From NCBI GenBank assembly GCA_030674185.1, contig CM060312.1, forward strand, positions 2,954,393-3,018,392: 64,000 nt of DNA, given 5' to 3'. The notes beneath the pieces were generated by a model. That model was not told the origin of the DNA, searched no databases, and was given only the letters and a program-made list of their open reading frames with translations. The translations under genes were made by a program, and so were the position numbers. The stretch is from Monoplex corrugatus (Eukaryota; Mollusca; Gastropoda; Littorinimorpha; Ranellidae). Below, in pieces: positions 24,651 through 35,060 of the stretch; position 1 is the first letter of the stretch; every line of letters starts with the position of its first letter.

Positions 24651-25092
24651 TTGTGTTGATAATTGTAAGGAACAACAACAGGTTGTGTTGATAATTGTAA
24701 GGAACAACAACAGGTTGTGTTGATAATTATACGGAATAACAACAGGTTGTGTTGATAATTATAAGGAATAACAACAGGTTGTGTTGATAATTGTAAGGAA
24801 CAACAACAGGTTGTGTTGATAATTATAGGGAACAACAACAGGTTGTGTTGATAATTATAAGGAACAACAACAGGTTGTGTTGATAATTATAGGGAATAAC
24901 AACAGGTTGTGTTAATTGTAGGGAACAACAACAGGTTGTGTTGATAATTATAGGGAATAACAACAGGTTGTGTTGATAATTGTAAGGAACAACAACAGGT
25001 TGTGTTGATAATTATAGGGAACAACAACAGGCAGTGTTGATAATTATAGGGAACAACAACAGGTTGTGTTGATAATTATAAGGAATAAGATT
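24651..25092. repeat. 32-bp minisatellite, about 14 copies
   Basis: The unit contains CAGGTTGTGTTGATAATT and AGGGAACAACAA, with GTAAGG/ATAGGG/ATAAGG variants. Confidence 0.95.
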
Positions 25093-25164
25093 CAGGTGCT
25101 TAAGTATCCATATCGTGACATAAAACACACGCACGCAGGCATGTACATGTCTATAAATACCTAC

Positions 25165-25254
25165 ACATAAGTGCGCACGCACACACGCATGCACGCACTC
25201 ACACACAGACACACAGACACACACACACACACACACACACAGACACAGACACAG

Positions 25255-25292
<38 letters not shown>

Positions 25293-25300
25293 TGTGCACG
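25165..25300. repeat. CA microsatellite
   Basis: Imperfect (CA)n with CAGACA interruptions, flanked by CGCACGCA-type sequence. Confidence 0.95.
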
Positions 25301-25364
25301 TACATGCATGCACTCCAGCGCACATGCATGGCCACACGCTTGTGCTAAGGGACTATTACCATCA

Positions 25365-25805
25365 ATCAGTGTTGTCTGCCTGTATTATACAGGGAGAAGT
25401 GACGTGTGCTTGGTGTACACATAGTACATCAGTGTTGTCTGCCTGTATTATACAGGGAGAAGTGACGTGTGCTTGGTGTACACATAGTACATCAGTGTTG
25501 TCTGCCTGTATTATACAGGGAGAAGTGACGTGTGCTTGGTGTACACATAGTACATCAGTGTTGTCTGCCTGTATTATACAGGGAGAAGTGACGTGTGCTT
25601 GGTGTACACATAGTACATCAGTGTTGTCTGCCTGTATTATACAGGGAGAAGTGACGTGTGCTTGGTGTACACATAGTACATCAGTGTTGTCTGCCTGTAT
25701 TATACAGGGAGAAGTGACGTGTGCTTGGTGTACACATAGTACATCAGTGTTGTCTGCCTGTATTATACAGGGAGAAGTGACGTGTGCTTGGTGTACACAT
25801 AGTAC
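25365..25805. repeat. 63-bp minisatellite, 7 perfect copies
   Basis: Seven copies of exactly 63 bp with no difference that I can find, implying very recent expansion or homogenisation. Each carries the hairpin CCTGTAT-T-ATACAGG and a TGACGTG site. The 21-residue frame it encodes is a by-product of the period. Confidence 0.96.
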
Positions 25806-26156
25806 ATCTGTTCCTCAGCCTCTTGTCTTGTGCCAGAAAAGGGGAGGGGGGTGTAGATGTGGACTTTGTCCTTGTGGGCATTTTCATCGTCTGCCTGTTA
25901 TTCATTGTGACATTGATATTTTGACTGAGTATGGTCTGTTGTTGCCTGGAGGATTGATGTCCTTTTCAATATCTGTGTTAATATGAAGTTTGTAGTGTGT
26001 GTGTGTGCTTCCCTTTCAGTAATGTTTGTGAGCGAATATACTGTAGTTTGGAATGGAACGTTGTGGTCCTCATTTTGAACAGTTGTGTATCAGATGTTGG
26101 TCTCGGTGCCATTTCTGTTTCAGTGTTAGAACTGATATTTATTATCAGAACAATTG
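25806..26156. other. Single-copy intronic sequence
   Basis: No feature recognised between the 63-bp and 39-bp arrays. An open frame that continues into the 39-bp array starts here but has no splice or codon support. Confidence 0.55.
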
Positions 26157-27135
26157 GCATAGGCTTCAAGACCTGTGTCCCTATAGGTGTAGCCTATATA
26201 GGCTTCAAAAGCTGTGTCCCTATAGGTCTAGCCTATATAGGCTTCAAAAGCTGTGTCCCTATAAGTCTAGCCTATATAGGCTTCAAGAGCTGTGTCCCTA
26301 TAGGTATAGCCTATATAGGCTTCAAGACCTGTGTCCCTATAGGTGTAGCCGATATAGGCTTCAAAAGCTGTGTCCCTATAGGTGTAGCCTACATAGGCTT
26401 CAAAAGCTGTGTCCCTATAGGTGTAGCCTACATAGGTTTCAAAAGCTGTGTCCCTATAGGTGTAGCCTACATAGGCTTCAAAAGCTGTGTCCCTATAGGT
26501 GTAGCCTATATAGGCTTCAAAAGCTGTGTCCCTATAGGTGTAGCCTATATAGGCTTCAAAAGCTGTGTCCCTATAGGTGTAGCCTACATAGGCTTCAAAA
26601 GCTGTGTCCCTATAGGTGTAGCCTACATAGGCTTCAAAAGCTGTGTCCCTATAGGTGTAGCCTACATAGGCTTCAAAAGCTGTGTCCCTATAGGTGTAGC
26701 CTACATAGGCTTCAAAAGCTGTGTCCCTATAGGTGTAGCCTATATAGGCTTCAAAAGCTGTGTCCCTATAGGTGTAGCCTATATAGGCTTCAAAAGCTGT
26801 GTCCCTATAGGTGTAGCCTACATAGGCTTCAAAAGCTGTGTCCCTATAGGTGTAGCCTACATAGGCTTCAAAAGCTGTGTCCCTATAGGTGTAGCCTATA
26901 TAGGCTTCAAAAGCTGTGTCCCTATAGGTGTAGCCTATATAGGCTTCAAAAACTGTGTCCCTATAGGTGTAGCCTACATAGGCTTCAAAAGCTGTGTCCC
27001 TATAGTTGTAGCCTATATAGGCTCTAAAAGCTGTGCCCTATATGTGTTTAGCCTATATAGGCTTCAAAAGCTGTTGTCCTATAGGTCTAGCCTATATAGG
27101 CTTCAAAAGCTGTGTCCCTATAGGTCTAGCCTTCT
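26157..27135. repeat. 39-bp minisatellite, about 25 copies
   Basis: The unit contains GGCTTCAAAAGCTGTGTCCC and TATAGGTGTAGCCTAYATA. GCCTATATAGGC at unit junctions is a 12-bp palindrome. The 399-codon forward frame (26000-27196) reflects period 39. Confidence 0.96.
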
Positions 27136-27507
27136 TTCTCTGAAAGGGTATGCCCTTCATCTTATTATGTTTTCTAGAATTTTTTTACCATATTGATTTA
27201 CTAACGCTGGTATATCCTAACATTTCACAGTTTTCAATGTTTATGAAGTGTTGATACATTGTGTATTTGTTGGCTTTTGGTTTGTTTTGTTGTGTTTGGC
27301 ACATTTTTATTATCGTTTTGTTTGAAGCGGGTTTTTTCTTTGAGATTGATTTTTATTTTACACACAGTTTTGTTGTCTGTTACGTGACAATGTCCATTAT
27401 TCTGTTTCGAAATTGCTAATACAGCAACATATATTTTAGTTACATCGTGCTGTACTGCACAAGTCTTTGCGCTTACATGTATGTCTGTACAGATAACAAG
27501 TCTCATC
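27136..27507. other. Single-copy AT-rich intronic sequence
   Basis: No feature recognised. T-rich on the plus strand. Confidence 0.6.
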
Positions 27508-28600
27508 ATTTAGCTTACATCGTTGTCTGTACAGCAACAAGTCCATCTTTCAGCTTACATCGTTGTCTGTACAGCAACAAGTCCATCTTTCAGCTTACAT
27601 CGTTGTCTGTACAGCAACAAGTCCTATCTTCAGCTTACATCGTTGTCTGTACAGCAACAAGTCCATCTTTCAGCTTAATCGTTGTCTGTACAGCAACAAG
27701 TCCATCTTTCAGCTTACATCGTTGTCTGTACAGCAACAAGTCCATCTTCAGCTTACATCGTTGTCTGTACAGCAACAAGTCCATCTTTCAGCTTATATCG
27801 TTGTCTGTACAGCAACAAGTCCATCTTTCAGCTTACATCGTTGTCTGTACAGCAACAAGTCCATCTTTCAGCTTACATCGTTGTCTGTACAGCAACAAGT
27901 CCATCTTTCAGCTTACATCGTTGTCTGTACAGCAACAAGTCCATCTTTCAGCTTACATCGTTGTCTGTACAGCAACAAGTCCATCTTTCAGCTTACATCG
28001 TTGTCTGTACAGCAACAAGTCCATCTTGCAGCTTACATCGTTGTCTGTACAGCAACAAGTCCATCTTTCAGCTTACATCGTTGTCTGTACAGCAACAAGT
28101 CCATCTTTCAGCTTACATCGTTGTCTGTACAGCAACAAGTCCATCTTTCAGCTTACATCGTTGTCTGTACAGCAACAAGTCCATCTTTCAGCTTACATCG
28201 TTGTCTGTACAGCAACAAGTCCATCTTTCAGCTTACATCGTTGTCTGTACAGCAACAAGTCCATCTTTCAGCTTACATCGTTGTCTGTACAGCAACAAGT
28301 CCATCTTGCAGCTTACATCGTTGTCTGTACAGCAACAAGTCCATCTTTCAGCTTACATCGTTGTCTGTACAGCAACAAGTCCATCTTGCAGCTTACATCG
28401 TTGTCTGTACAGCAACAAGTCCATCTTCAGCTTCACATCGTTGTTTGTACAGCAACAAGTCCATCTTTCAGCTTACATCGTTGTCTGTACAGCAACAAGT
28501 CCATCTTTCAGCTTACATCGTTGTCTGTACAGCAACAAGTCCATCTTTCAGCTTACATCGTTGTCTGAACAGCAACAAGTCCATCTCTCAGCTCATGTTG
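27508..28600. repeat. 40-bp minisatellite, about 27 copies
   Basis: The unit contains GTCTGTACAGCAACAAGTCC and ATCTTTCAGCTTACATCG. Very homogeneous; the CTTT/CTTG variants are scattered. CTGTACAG is an 8-bp palindrome in each unit. All three forward frames stay open for more than 300 codons. Confidence 0.97.
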
Positions 28601-28689
28601 CATTGTAACTCAGACATTTTCATGACGGACTTACAGTTTTATTTGTGAGAAGGATGAAACAGAAACCTGTTGATTACAGGAAGTGGGGA

Positions 28690-28742
28690 TGTACGTAACA
28701 CTGTCACTCCCTCACCCTGTTCATCAGCTTTCTTGGGTGAGG
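28690..28742. repeat. Fragment of the palindromic TTAA family
   Basis: CACTGTCACTCCCTCACCCTG and CATCAGCTTTCTTGGGTGAGG match the arm of the family at 4362. Confidence 0.55.
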
Positions 28743-28808
28743 GTGTGATTGCTGCCGTTTTGCTGCACTATACAGGACTAACCTCTCTAGTAGAGAATCA
28801 GTGGAAAG

Positions 28809-28861
<53 letters not shown>
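28809..28861. repeat. GA microsatellite
   Basis: Nearly pure (GA)n of about 50 bp. Confidence 0.97.
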
Positions 28862-28864
<3 letters not shown>

Positions 28865-28920
28865 CGTCAAATGAGTGGAGAAAAGTATGTTTTTGTGGAT
28901 GTGAGATTGGCTGGAGGACA

Positions 28921-28997
28921 TGACGTCATACTGCTGTCATCATGTGACCAAAGGTTTATGATTTTATGATAATCATCACCATGTGTGTGTGACGTCA
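28921..28997. promoter_or_regulatory. Two perfect CRE palindromes
   Basis: TGACGTCA occurs at 28921-28928 and 28990-28997, outside any tandem array. This is the consensus CREB/ATF site. Two in 77 bp of single-copy intron is unusual, but I see no promoter or open-reading evidence next to them. Confidence 0.35.
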
Positions 28998-29148
28998 TAA
29001 CGCTGCCCTCGATAGATTACCCATCTTGTATTTTGTACAGTATGTCATAAATATGTATGATATTATAATGTGTATATGATATTATACTGTATTGTGTTGT
29101 TAGACTGCTAGGTGTACAATTTATCATATTCTGTGGTTTGTAATGTAG

Positions 29149-29385
29149 CTTTGACTCCCTCATCCAATCCACCAGCTGCAAAAGCATAACCCTTTGACTC
29201 CCTCAGGAAGCTGGTGGATAGGGTGAGGGAGTGGAAAGGTCAAGTTTATATTTTGTTATCATGGCTGATAATGCAGAGAACTGGTGGATAGGGTGAGGGA
29301 GTCAAAGAGTCAAGTTTTTATTTTGCTATCATGGCTGGTAATGCACGATGCTGGTGGATAGGATGAGGGAGTGAAAGAGTTAATC
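29149..29385. repeat. Palindromic TTAA-family element
   Basis: CTTTGACTCCCTCA... and ...TGAGGGAGTCAAAGAGT arms face each other, with GGAAGCTGGTGGATAGGGTG near the centre. The right arm is repeated three times at ~64-66-bp spacing with GCTATCATGGCTGGTAATGC. Confidence 0.7.
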
Positions 29386-29496
29386 AGGAAGATGCATGTA
29401 TTGTTGTTTGTATCGTGAGTGTTGTGCCTTTTGTCATCCTGTGGCTTTTGGCAATGATGCTGACTGCATGCAACCCCTGCTGATTGCCTGGTTAAG

Positions 29497-29868
29497 GTTC
29501 AAGTCTGCTGTGTTGATGGTGATGGTAGGCTGTCTGTATTTTGACCTGTGTGATACTGATTGATTGGTTAGGTACCAGTGTACTGTTGTTGGTGACGGTA
29601 GTGTACTGTATTTTGACCTGTGTGATACTGATTGATTGGTTAGGTACCAGTGTACTGTTGTTGGTGACGGTAGTGTACCTGTATTTTGACCTGTGTGATA
29701 CTGATTGATTGGTTAGGTACCCAAGTTTTTACTTGTTGTGTTGTGTGATGGTAGGGCTGTCTGTATTTTGACCTGTGTGATACTGATTGATTGGTTAGGT
29801 ACCAGTGTACTGTTGTTGGTGATGGTAGGCTGTCTGTATTTTGACCTGTGTGATACTGATTGCCAGGA
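29497..29868. repeat. 72-bp tandem repeat, about 5 copies
   Basis: The unit contains TGTATTTTGACCTGTGTGAT, ACTGATTGATTGGTTAGGTA and TACTGTTGTTGGTGA. Confidence 0.93.
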
Positions 29869-30001
29869 CCAGGTCAGTGTGTCAGCTGTTGTATGTCATG
29901 AAGATTGTGATGTCACTGTCGTTAACAGATAGTAACTGATGTTTGATACAGCAAAAACTTGTTGAAGCACTGTTGTTGCAATGTATCACAGTGGTATGTC
30001 G

Positions 30002-30706
30002 GCCACAGACATGGTGAACATGAAACAGACAGGTTAGCCATGTTGTTGGCCTTGTCCATGTTGTGTACAGACATGGTGAACATGAAACAGACAGGTTAGC
30101 CATGCTGGTTGTCCATGCTGTGTACAGGACATGGGTGAATGAAACAGACAGATTAGCCATCTGGTGTCCATGCTGTGTACATGACATGGGTGAACATGAA
30201 AACAGACAGGTTAGCCTGCTATTGCCTTGTCCATGTTGTGTACAGACATGGTGAACATGAAACAGACAGGTTAGCCATGTTGTTGGCCTTGTCCATGTTG
30301 TGTACAGACGTGAACATGAAACAGACAGGTTAGCCATGCTGGTGTCCATGCTGTGTACAGACATGGTGAACATGAAACAGACAGGTTAGCCATGCTGGTG
30401 TCCATGCTGTGTACAGACATGGTGAACATGAAACAGACAGGTTAGCCATGCTGGTGTCCATGCTGTACAGACATGGTGAACATGAAACAGACAGATTAGC
30501 CATGCTGGTGTCCATGCTGTGTACAGACATGGTGAACATGAAAACAGACAGGTTAGCCATGCTATTGGCCTTGTCCATGTTGTGTACAGACATGGTGAAC
30601 ATGAAACAGACAGGTTAGCCATGTTGTTGGCCTTGTCCATGTTGTGTACAGACATGGTGAACATGAAACAGACAGGTTAGCCATGCTGTTGGCCTTGTCC
30701 ATATTG
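30002..30706. repeat. 56/60-bp minisatellite, about 12 copies
   Basis: The unit contains TGTACAGACATGGTGAACAT and GAAACAGACAGGTTAGCCAT. Two length classes differ at GCTGGTGTCC versus TTGTTGGCCTTGTCC. Confidence 0.95.
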
Positions 30707-30724
30707 AGTGGCTGCTACAGGAAG

Positions 30725-31075
30725 ATTGGAAAGGGGAGATGTGATATTTCACATGATCAACCAGGTCCTACCTCTGTTGTTGATGTGTTGTTGTTGTATG
30801 GATTGGAAAGGTAGTTATGTACTTCATATCAACAGGTCCTACCTCTGTTTGTGTGTTGTTGTTGTTGTTGTGGTTGTTGCTTGTTGTTGTTGCTGTTGTT
30901 GTGTGTTGTTGCGTTGTTGTTTGTTGTAAGATTGGAAAGGTAGTTATGTACATTTTATCAACCAAGTCCAACCTCTGTTGTTGTTGTTGGTGTTGTGGTT
31001 GTTGTCGTTGTATGGATTGGAAGGGTAGGTATGTACTTCATGTACAGGTCCTACTTCTGTCGTTGTTGTTATATG
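30725..31075. repeat. GTT-rich imperfect repeat, about 4 copies
   Basis: GATTGGAAAGGTAGTTATGT followed by CCTACCTCTGTTG and runs of TTG. Unit length is 85-115 bp because the TTG runs vary. Confidence 0.85.
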
Positions 31076-31112
31076 AAGTGGAACATATCTCTGTTACTGT
31101 GGAATTGACACT

Positions 31113-31192
31113 GATTACCTCACCCTGTCCACCAGCTTCCACCAGCCTCCTGCAGGAAGTTGTTGTCTAGGGTGAAGAAGTCCAGAGGTTAA
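31113..31192. repeat. Palindromic TTAA-family fragment
   Basis: CACCCTGTCCACCAGCTTCC and CTCCTGCAGGAAG, then TCTAGGGTGAAGAAGTCC and AGAGGTTAA. A diverged copy of the inverted-repeat element. Confidence 0.6.
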
Positions 31193-31204
31193 GCTTGTAC
31201 TGGT

Positions 31205-31690
31205 TGGTGATGTATACAGTGATTACTCATGTCTACTGACGTGATGCATACAGAATGTTTATTTAGTGGGTAGCTAGTGTTTTGTTGGTCATACATCTGT
31301 TAGAAATACTCTTGTGTGCTAACAGGTATGATGTATACAGTGATTACTTATGTCTACTGACGTGATGCATACAGAATGTTTATGTAGTGGGTAGCTAGTG
31401 TTTTGTTGGTCATACATCTGTTAGAAATACTCTTGTGTGCTAACAGGTATGATGTATACAGTATTACTTATGTCTACTGACGTGATGCATACAGAATGTT
31501 TATGTAGTGGGTAGCTAGTGTTTTGTTGGTCATACATCTGTTAGAAATACTCTTGTGTGCTAACAGGTATGATGTATACAGTGATTACTTATGTCTACTG
31601 ACGTGATGCATACAGAATGTTTATTAGTGGGTAGCTAGTGTTTTGTTGGTCATACATCTGCAAATATCTTGTGTGCTAACAGGTATATGC
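31205..31690. repeat. 119-bp tandem repeat, 4 copies
   Basis: The unit contains GATGTATACAGTGATTACTT, CTACTGACGTGATGCATACA and GTGGGTAGCTAGTGTTTTG. Confidence 0.95.
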
Positions 31691-32543
31691 ACACATGATT
31701 ACTTGTGCAAGTATAGATGGCTGCTTACTCTCTTACATATATGCACGTTTACACACATATACGTACACACAAGCATGCGCGCGCGCCACACACACACACA
31801 ATTTATCATGTGACATTTGGGCTGCTCTCTCTCTCTCTCTGTGGTGAGAGCAGATGGCTGCAGAGCAGTTCTGCCCGTTATTTTCTTTTTTGTGTATGCG
31901 TATATTTTTTGTTTACCCTATAAAAAGTGGATTATTCTACAGCCAGTGTGTGTTTCATTGCGTTGACAGGAAGCGAAAAGTCCAGGGAGAAAACCAGAGC
32001 AGAAATTCCCGCGAGCGAAAATCTCAAGAAGAAAACAGAAGCAAAAACTCCTAAGAGTGAAAAGTCTGGAAGCAAAAAGTCTGGAGTGAAAGGTCCGGAA
32101 GCGAAAAGTCTGGGAGCGAAAAATCCGATTTCCCCTCTTGCCCTTCTTAGAATTTTCTTTTTTTAAAATTTTTTTTTTATTGTTATTTTATTTCAAATGA
32201 AAGCAATGCAATGACAATACACTCAACTACAATTAAACACACAATAAAATCAAGTGTACATCAATATTGATAAAGATAATAACTTACTCCATTGGAGTTT
32301 TAATTCAAGAATGGATAAAAATGAAAAATGATTTATTGTTTCACATGTATTGAATTACTAACATAGAATGACAGGTTTATTAGTGTGGTGAATCAGGTTG
32401 GTTGGTTTTTAATTTGGAAAAATATGCTGAGCTTTGTTGATGTTGTTGTAGAAAGGTTGGTGGATAGATGTTGATACAATTTCACATATGCTTTAGATAC
32501 ACATGGATTTAAGCATGTTGGCTGTTGTTTACACACTCAGTAA

Positions 32544-32545
<2 letters not shown>
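31691..32545. other. Single-copy sequence with a Lys-rich open segment
   Basis: At about 31970-32140, after GTTGACAG, a forward frame encodes a Lys/Ser/Glu-rich stretch based on decayed AAAGTCTGGAGCGAAAAG repeats. No donor site follows and the repeat nature explains the bias, so I do not call an exon. The rest is AT-rich. Polyadenylation-like AATAAA at about 32240 lies in the intron. Confidence 0.45.
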
Positions 32546-32600
<55 letters not shown>

Positions 32601-32617
32601 CACACACACATCACACT

Positions 32618-32659
<42 letters not shown>

Positions 32660-32674
32660 ACAACACACACCACA

Positions 32675-32748
<74 letters not shown>
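32546..32748. repeat. CA microsatellite at the intron 3' end
   Basis: About 200 bp of (CA)n with CACCACA/CTCACA interruptions. It ends immediately before the branch-point-like CTAAC at 32749-32753. Confidence 0.97.
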
Positions 32749-32777
32749 CTAACTGATTGTGTTCCTGTGTTCCTCAG
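32749..32777 (+). other. Branch point and 3' splice site
   Basis: CTAAC with its branch A at 32752, then a T-rich stretch and TTCCTCAG ending at 32777. The A-to-AG distance is about 25 nt, a normal value. Confidence 0.7.
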
Positions 32778-32998
32778 GGCCTCCAGCAGCATCTGCACCC
32801 CCACCCCCACCACCACCACCTGCACCAGGAGCTCCTCCACCTCCCCCACCCCCAGGGCCGTCTGCCCCTGCCCCTCCCCCGCCCAGTGGGGGAGGTGGAG
32901 GTGGAGGACGTGGCGCTCTCCTCAGCTCCATCACGGGTTTCTCCAAGAACAAGCTGAAGAAAGCGGAGACCAACGACCGCAGTGATGCCAAAGTGTGA
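32778..32998 (+). CDS. Terminal coding exon: polyproline and WH2 actin-binding motif (leiomodin/tropomodulin-like)
   Basis: Two bases complete the Gly codon split by the intron; the exon then encodes 72 residues and a TGA at 32996. Order: polyproline with Ala/Gly spacers (residues 1-36), a Gly-rich hinge (37-43), then the WH2 motif RGALLSSITGF-SKNKLKKAE (44-63) and an acidic/basic tail ending Asp-Ala-Lys-Val. WH2 motifs bind monomeric actin by an amphipathic helix (LLxxI) and an LKK(V/A) strand. Here seven residues lie between the Ile and LKK, as in leiomodin; in WIP and WAVE motifs the gap is five. Leiomodins also have SP repeats, polyproline and a last WH2 in this order. The reading frame is GC-rich at third positions, unlike the flanks. 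Other WH2 proteins, such as espin or verprolin relatives, are possible but fit less well. Confidence 0.8.
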
Positions 32999-33330
32999 GC
33001 GAACATCACGGAGTGTCAGCGAACATCACCAGACCTGATGTGGGCTGTGTGGGCCACAGAGGGTGAGGGGGAGTGAGGGTGTACATTAGGGTACAAAGAC
33101 ATGGGGGTGTGTGGACAGTTGGAAGAAACATGAAGAAAACAATTGATTACTGAGGGAACATTGCATCAGGTCCAGGTGGACCTGTTTGACAGGAAGTCTG
33201 TGGTATTCTAGAATGGGGGGAAGGGGGTAAGTGCAGAGTTCAGGGGTCATTTTATGTTTCAGAGGTCGTTTCCTGTTTCCAAGGTCCTTCCATTATCAAA
33301 GGACCCATGGAGACTTGTTTTAACCCTATC
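32999..33330 (+). other. Probable 3' UTR start
   Basis: Follows the TGA at 32996. A 14-bp segment, GCGAACATCAC, is repeated at once. No AATAAA is visible within about 3 kb, so the transcript end cannot be placed. Confidence 0.5.
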
Positions 33331-33565
33331 ACTGACTTTTAACCCTCTCACTGACACTTCTTTTAACTCTGTCACTCCTTCACTCTGTCCACCAATTGTC
33401 AGGATAAAATGAAGGTGTGAAAAGGTTAAATGCTATGACTATGATTATGTTCAAACATTTGGTGTGAAAAGGTTAAATGCTATGACTATGACTATGATTA
33501 TGTTCAAACATTTGGTGTGAAAAGGTTAAATGCTATGACTATGACTATGATTATGTTCAAACATT
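33325..33565. repeat. Palindromic-family fragments and a ~60-bp triplication
   Basis: 33325-33430 holds diverged arms (TTAACCCTATCACTGAC, TCACTCTGTCCACCAATTG). From about 33415 to 33565 a segment with GTGAAAAGGTTAAATGC, TATGACTATGA and TTCAAACATTTGG is present three times. Confidence 0.75.
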
Positions 33566-33657
33566 TGGACCAGAAGTAGTGAATGGTGATTTTCATGTCA
33601 GTGGACAGTGTGCATAGCTTGTGTTGTACGATCTTACCGCTGTTGTGAATTGAATGG

Positions 33658-33838
33658 ATTAACCCTTTGACTCCCGCACCCTGTTCACCAGCATCCTGTA
33701 ATACCAATCATGCTAACAAGGCAAAAACTTAACCCTTTGATTCCCTCACCTTTTCCACCCGGCGGGTGGAAAGAGTGAGGGAATCAAAGGGTTAAGTTTT
33801 TGCAGTTGGTTGATAGGGTGCGGGAGTCAAAGGGTTAA
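33658..33838. repeat. Palindromic TTAA-family element with near-perfect hairpin
   Basis: Bases 33721-33803 form an inverted repeat: GCAAAAACTTAACCCTTTGA... on the left and ...TCAAAGGGTTAAGTTTTTGC on the right, arms of about 40 bp with only a couple of mismatches and almost no loop. A further arm lies on each side, so TTAA ends recur at 33660 and 33835. Confidence 0.8.
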
Positions 33839-34431
33839 CTTGCTGTCAGTACTGTAATTAGTACAGTATATGTATTACCAGTTTGATGAATGACCTGTGT
33901 GTACCTTGTAGTTACAGCGTTAGTGAAGTGTGTGTGTGTGTGTGTATGTGTGTGACTGACCAGCCTGCAGTCAGTTCAGTGCCAAGTGGGGGATGGACCA
34001 TGTATGTATATTCTGTGTTGTGCTACGTTTGTTATTGATGGATCACCTCATCGTCAGTACCAGCCGGTGCCAATTTGTGCAATCAGGCGTGTCATGTTGG
34101 TTAATCAATTGGCACCAAATCAGTGCTCATCAATTTGTGCAATCAGATGTCTAATGTTTGTTAACAAGTTGGCACCAAATCAGTGCACATAGTATCAGAT
34201 TGACCCATCAGGGTGGGGGTGGGTGCTTGGTCTCAAAGCTGTAGAATTGAAGGTAGGTTGATGTGGGTGTGTTGTCATCACGTAATGCCTGCCACAACCA
34301 ACCGGACACAATGATAGTCAGAGTGAGTGTCATTGTATGGAGAACAGTTATTTCCCCTGACTCATTCTGTATGGTAGGACCATGGGCTGAAATGTCGGTG
34401 TTGTTAGGCCGTCTGGTCCTTTTGCCCTCAC

Positions 34432-34464
<33 letters not shown>

Positions 34465-34486
34465 TTGTGAATTTGTGTACTGGTTA
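33839..34486. other. Single-copy with two short tandem repeats
   Basis: A 60-bp segment containing AATTTGTGCAATCAG and TTGGCACCAAATCAGTGC is present twice at about 34070-34190. A (CTGT)n tract lies at 34434-34463. No exon recognised. Confidence 0.65.
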
Positions 34487-35060
34487 CACAATGAAGTTTG
34501 ACTACATGTTAACATGTGAAATGAAGTTTGGCTATATGTTAACATGTGAAGTGAAGTTTGGCTATATGTTAACATGTGAAGTGAAGTTTGGCTATATGTT
34601 AACATGTGAAGTGAAGTTTGGCTGTATGTTAACATGTGAAGTGAAGTTTGGCTACATGTTAACATGTGAAGTGAAGTTTGGCTATATGTTAACATGTGAA
34701 GTGAAGTTTGGCTATATGTTAACATGTGAAGTGAAGTTTGGCTACATGTTAACATGTGAAGTGAAGTTTGGCTACATGTTAACATGTGAAGTGAAGTTTG
34801 GCTACATGCTAACATGTGAAGTGAAGTTTGGCTATATGTTAACATGTGAAGTGAAGTTTGGCTATATGTTAACATGTGAAGTGAAGTTTGGCTATATGTT
34901 AACATGTGAAGTGAAGTTTGGCTATATGTTAACATGTGAAGTGAAGTTTGGCTACATGTTAACATGTGAAGTGAAGTTTGGCTATATGTTAACATGTGAA
35001 GTGAAGTTTGGCTACATGCTAACATGTGAAGTGAGGTTTGGTTACATGTTAACAACAGAA
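34487..35060. repeat. 30-bp minisatellite, 19 copies
   Basis: The unit contains AAGTTTGGCTAYATGTTAAC and ATGTGAAGTG, with no length variation over 570 bp. Units with TACATG carry the 14-bp palindrome ACATGTTAACATGT. Confidence 0.97.

Larger units (their letters stand above)
4961..32777 (+). other. Intron of about 27.8 kb, phase 1
   Basis: Donor GTGAGT at 4961 and acceptor TTCCTCAG ending at 32777 join two exons in phase. The intron is mostly minisatellite DNA (about fifteen different arrays) plus SINE, retroposon and palindromic-element copies. Its first 115 bases are TG-rich, and a 200-bp CA tract lies just before the branch point. Confidence 0.75.

Noticed and set aside
25997..27196. 399-codon forward frame that might be a repeat protein
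   Set aside because: It follows the 39-bp array; another frame is open over the same DNA and no signal peptide or splice signals are evident.
27447..28648. Three forward frames above 300 codons
   Set aside because: The 40-bp unit has no stop in any forward frame.
31970..32160. Lys/Ser-rich exon after GTTGACAG
   Set aside because: The sequence is a decayed short tandem repeat and lacks a donor site; kept only as a note.
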